64,000 nucleotides of DNA from Cichorium intybus. Its lineage: Eukaryota; Streptophyta; Magnoliopsida; Asterales; Asteraceae. This document shows, in pieces, positions 62,701-64,000 of the stretch. Each line of letters begins with the position of its first letter. Within the stretch, counting starts at the first letter, position 1. A program made the position numbers and the translations under genes. The stretch covers positions 72,322,994 through 72,386,993 of the forward strand of contig CM042013.1 of NCBI GenBank assembly GCA_023525715.1, read 5' to 3'. The notes beneath the pieces were generated by a model. The model had not been told where the DNA came from. It saw nothing but the letters and a program-made list of their open reading frames with translations, and did no database searches.

Positions 62701-63483
62701 CTAGAGACGTCTCCGTGATTTTTGACGGATCTTTTTTCGGGTTTCGGTTTGGGCTTGAATTTTAATTAGGCTGATTTCTGGTTTGGATTTAATAGAATTG
62801 GGCTTGGAATTTCGTGATTTGGGCCATGATCCGTGAGGGGACCTAGATCCGTATCCGCCTGACCCGAACCCGCCACCTGACCCGGTTCCATTTGAATTAA
62901 ACCCGTCTCCTTCCCTGTTTCTTCCCCAATTCGTACCCTCGCTTCTGTTTTTCTCCCTATCAAAATTCCTCCCCCCGCCTCCTTGAATCGAACTGCCGCC
63001 GCCGCTACTCGACCCACCGCCGGCGCCACTGGATCGGGTGAACATCACACGCTGCTGCCCTCCATCTCCGCCATCTTCCTCTCTCACCCTCTCCTCGTAC
63101 GCCATCGAACTTGATGTGCCGCCGCCGCCGTTCGGCCCTCCGCCACCGCCGGATCGGGTGAGCATCACACGAGGCTGTTCGTCTCCTCCTTCTTTCGAAC
63201 CGTCGGCGCCAGTCAATCCGCAACCACCGCCGCCATCTCCTCTCGAGTAGCCGGCGTTCCCGACCGAACCACCGCCGCCTTCGCTTCTGCTTCTTTCGGT
63301 TTCGGGGTTCCTCATGCCGCCTCCACCTCTCGAGCCATCCGACCATCTGTTTCTTCCCTCCAGCTTCTGATTTTTCTTATGAGCGGTATACCATCCGCCA
63401 CCGTCAACAAATCCACCACCACCGTTAGATTGAGTGAGCAACACTCGCTGCTGCTCATTTCTTCCAACTTTTCCATCCGACAT
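62701..63483 (-). CDS. Glycine-rich basic protein of the mini LTR element
   Basis: 260 residues with no stop or frameshift; the ATG is 29 bp inside the 5' LTR edge and the stop lies 25 bp before the 3' LTR, so the frame fills the interior. I do not recognise a domain. A decapeptide occurs three times: EQQRVLLTQS (10-19), EQPRVMLTRS (102-111) and GQQRVMFTRS (142-151), each followed by a glycine run. The C-terminal 60 residues are Ser/Lys/Arg-rich (PKSRNSKPNS, RKKIRQKSRRRL), suggesting nucleic-acid binding. It occupies the place of gag, so it may be a gag substitute, a much altered gag, or a captured host gene. The strand is GC-richer than its surroundings. Antisense frames (63038-63250 and others) are shadows. 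Confidence 0.65.
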   Translation of the reverse strand: MSDGKVGRNEQQRVLLTQSNGGGGFVDGGGWYTAHKKNQKLEGRNRWSDGSRGGGGMRNPETERSRSEGGGGSVGNAGYSRGDGGGGCGLTGADGSKEGGDEQPRVMLTRSGGGGGPNGGGGTSSSMAYEERVREEDGGDGGQQRVMFTRSSGAGGGSSSGGGSSIQGGGGRNFDREKNRSEGTNWGRNREGDGFNSNGTGSGGGFGSGGYGSRSPHGSWPKSRNSKPNSIKSKPEISLIKIQAQTETRKKIRQKSRRRL

Positions 63484-63512
63484 GATGAATCAGGTAAGGC
63501 TTTGATACCAAT

Positions 63513-63760
63513 TCAAGACAGAAATTGTATTAACACACACAAATATCAAAATAGCTCTTTGATTATTGATCGGGAAATATACTCTCAAAAACCCGATTAC
63601 AGTGTTTCTCACAATCTGTGTTTTCATCACTCGAATACACAGAATATATAAGCTAGAAAGTAGACTAATTGGAGACAAATTGATTCTCCACAATCAATTT
63701 GTTTCCTCCTGAAATTATGGTGAGTGTGATTGTACAGTAAACCCACTTAGGATTCCAACA
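63513..63760 (-). repeat. Right (5') LTR of the mini element
   Basis: 248 bp, almost identical to the left LTR. The primer site lies directly to its left (63498-63512). Confidence 0.88.
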
Positions 63761-64000
63761 TCTGCCACAATGTGTCGTCCAACACACTAGCTTTATTGGA
63801 TGGCATAGAATCTCATAATCACAATATTTAATAGCTTCATCCATCTTCGTTGACACATATTTAAGTCTTTCTGATTAAACAAATACGTTAAACTTTTGTG
63901 ATCAGCGTTAATTTGAAATTTCAATCGGTATAAGTAATGCCTCCATATCTTTAATGCCAAAACAGTGGCGGCTAATTCTACGTCGTGGACGAGGTACGAC
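63761..64000 (-). pseudogene. Decayed Ty3-gypsy polyprotein, RNase H part, runs off the window
   Basis: Minus strand reads LVHDVELAATVLALKIWRHY, then NADHKSLTYLFNQKDLNM and CQRRWMKLL, the RNase H region of plant Ty3-gypsy elements. The frame decays toward the mini-element. Reverse transcriptase should lie beyond 64000. Confidence 0.8.

Larger units (their letters stand above)
62428..63760 (-). mobile_element. Mini LTR element carrying a glycine-rich ORF
   Basis: LTRs of 248 bp at 62428-62675 and 63513-63760 differ at one base that I can see. A perfect 5 bp duplication TCTGC (62423-62427, 63761-63765) fixes the ends. The LTR is atypical in starting TCAAGAC on the + strand, so on the coding strand it runs TGTTGG...GTCTTGA instead of ending in CA. 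The primer site ATTGGTATCAAAGCC (minus strand, one mismatch to the usual motif) abuts the right LTR, and AGGGGTGAT abuts the left LTR. It is 1333 bp in all, TRIM-sized, but with one long ORF. Inserted in a gypsy remnant. Confidence 0.88.

Noticed and set aside
63005..63346. Arg/Trp-rich minus-strand frame, and Pro-rich + strand frame at 63038-63250
   Set aside because: Alternative-frame shadows of the glycine-rich ORF at 62701-63483.

Overview
The window is nuclear DNA of a flowering plant, most likely a eudicot. It is AT-rich, with spliced nuclear genes and plant-type Ty1-copia, Ty3-gypsy, Mutator, hAT and Helitron-like elements. I cannot name the species; an Asteraceae-type genome is only a hunch. 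Nearly all of it is transposon sequence in several nested layers. The only host genes I can support are two paralogous two-exon FBW2-type F-box/leucine-rich-repeat genes at 16544-17649 and 41645-43397, both on the + strand, about 25 kb apart, with an intron at the same place and phase.

Layout. 1-830: a dispersed repeat (R1) that recurs at 30130. 831-3132: AT-rich DNA ending in a Helitron-like 3' end. 3702-4906: a Mutator-type element with a broken TIM23 gene copy. 4934-13885: a second element of that family with a broken YqaJ-type nuclease fragment, split by a 7.5 kb LTR element (E1, 4976-12441). 13967-16351: a Mutator element holding a collapsed transposase gene, ending about 190 bp before F-box gene 1. 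18855-28488: a large non-autonomous LTR element with 2.95 kb near-identical LTRs, inserted in a TA microsatellite. 28638-30129: a giant palindromic Mutator-like element inserted in R1. 31234-38706: a second E1-family element (E2) on the + strand, nested in a decayed copia polyprotein (31078-40745). 41645-43397: F-box gene 2. 45172-46477: a three-LTR TRIM array. 48802-50195: a small copia derivative. 51548-56638: an intact copia element with one 1326-codon ORF, matching LTRs and a perfect target duplication. 56639-61290: diverged repeats, a hAT MITE and another inverted-repeat element. 61575-64000: a decayed Ty3-gypsy polyprotein split by a small LTR element (62428-63760) with one open frame for a glycine-rich protein.

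The strongest unexplained signals are in the non-coding parts of the LTR elements. E1 and E2 keep only a broken gag, but share about 3.7 kb of non-coding sequence and a 32-34 nt motif found seven times, whose terminal stems differ but stay complementary. The 2.95 kb LTRs carry four CACGACTCGTG palindromes, each with its own matched arm extensions. The mini-element at 62428 carries an uninterrupted ORF of unknown function.

The F-box genes probably act in SCF ubiquitin ligases. In Arabidopsis FBW2 drives turnover of ARGONAUTE1, so a pair of FBW2-like genes among young transposons is suggestive, but nothing in the sequence shows a functional link. All boundaries were read by eye from target duplications and terminal motifs; identities and ages were not computed.
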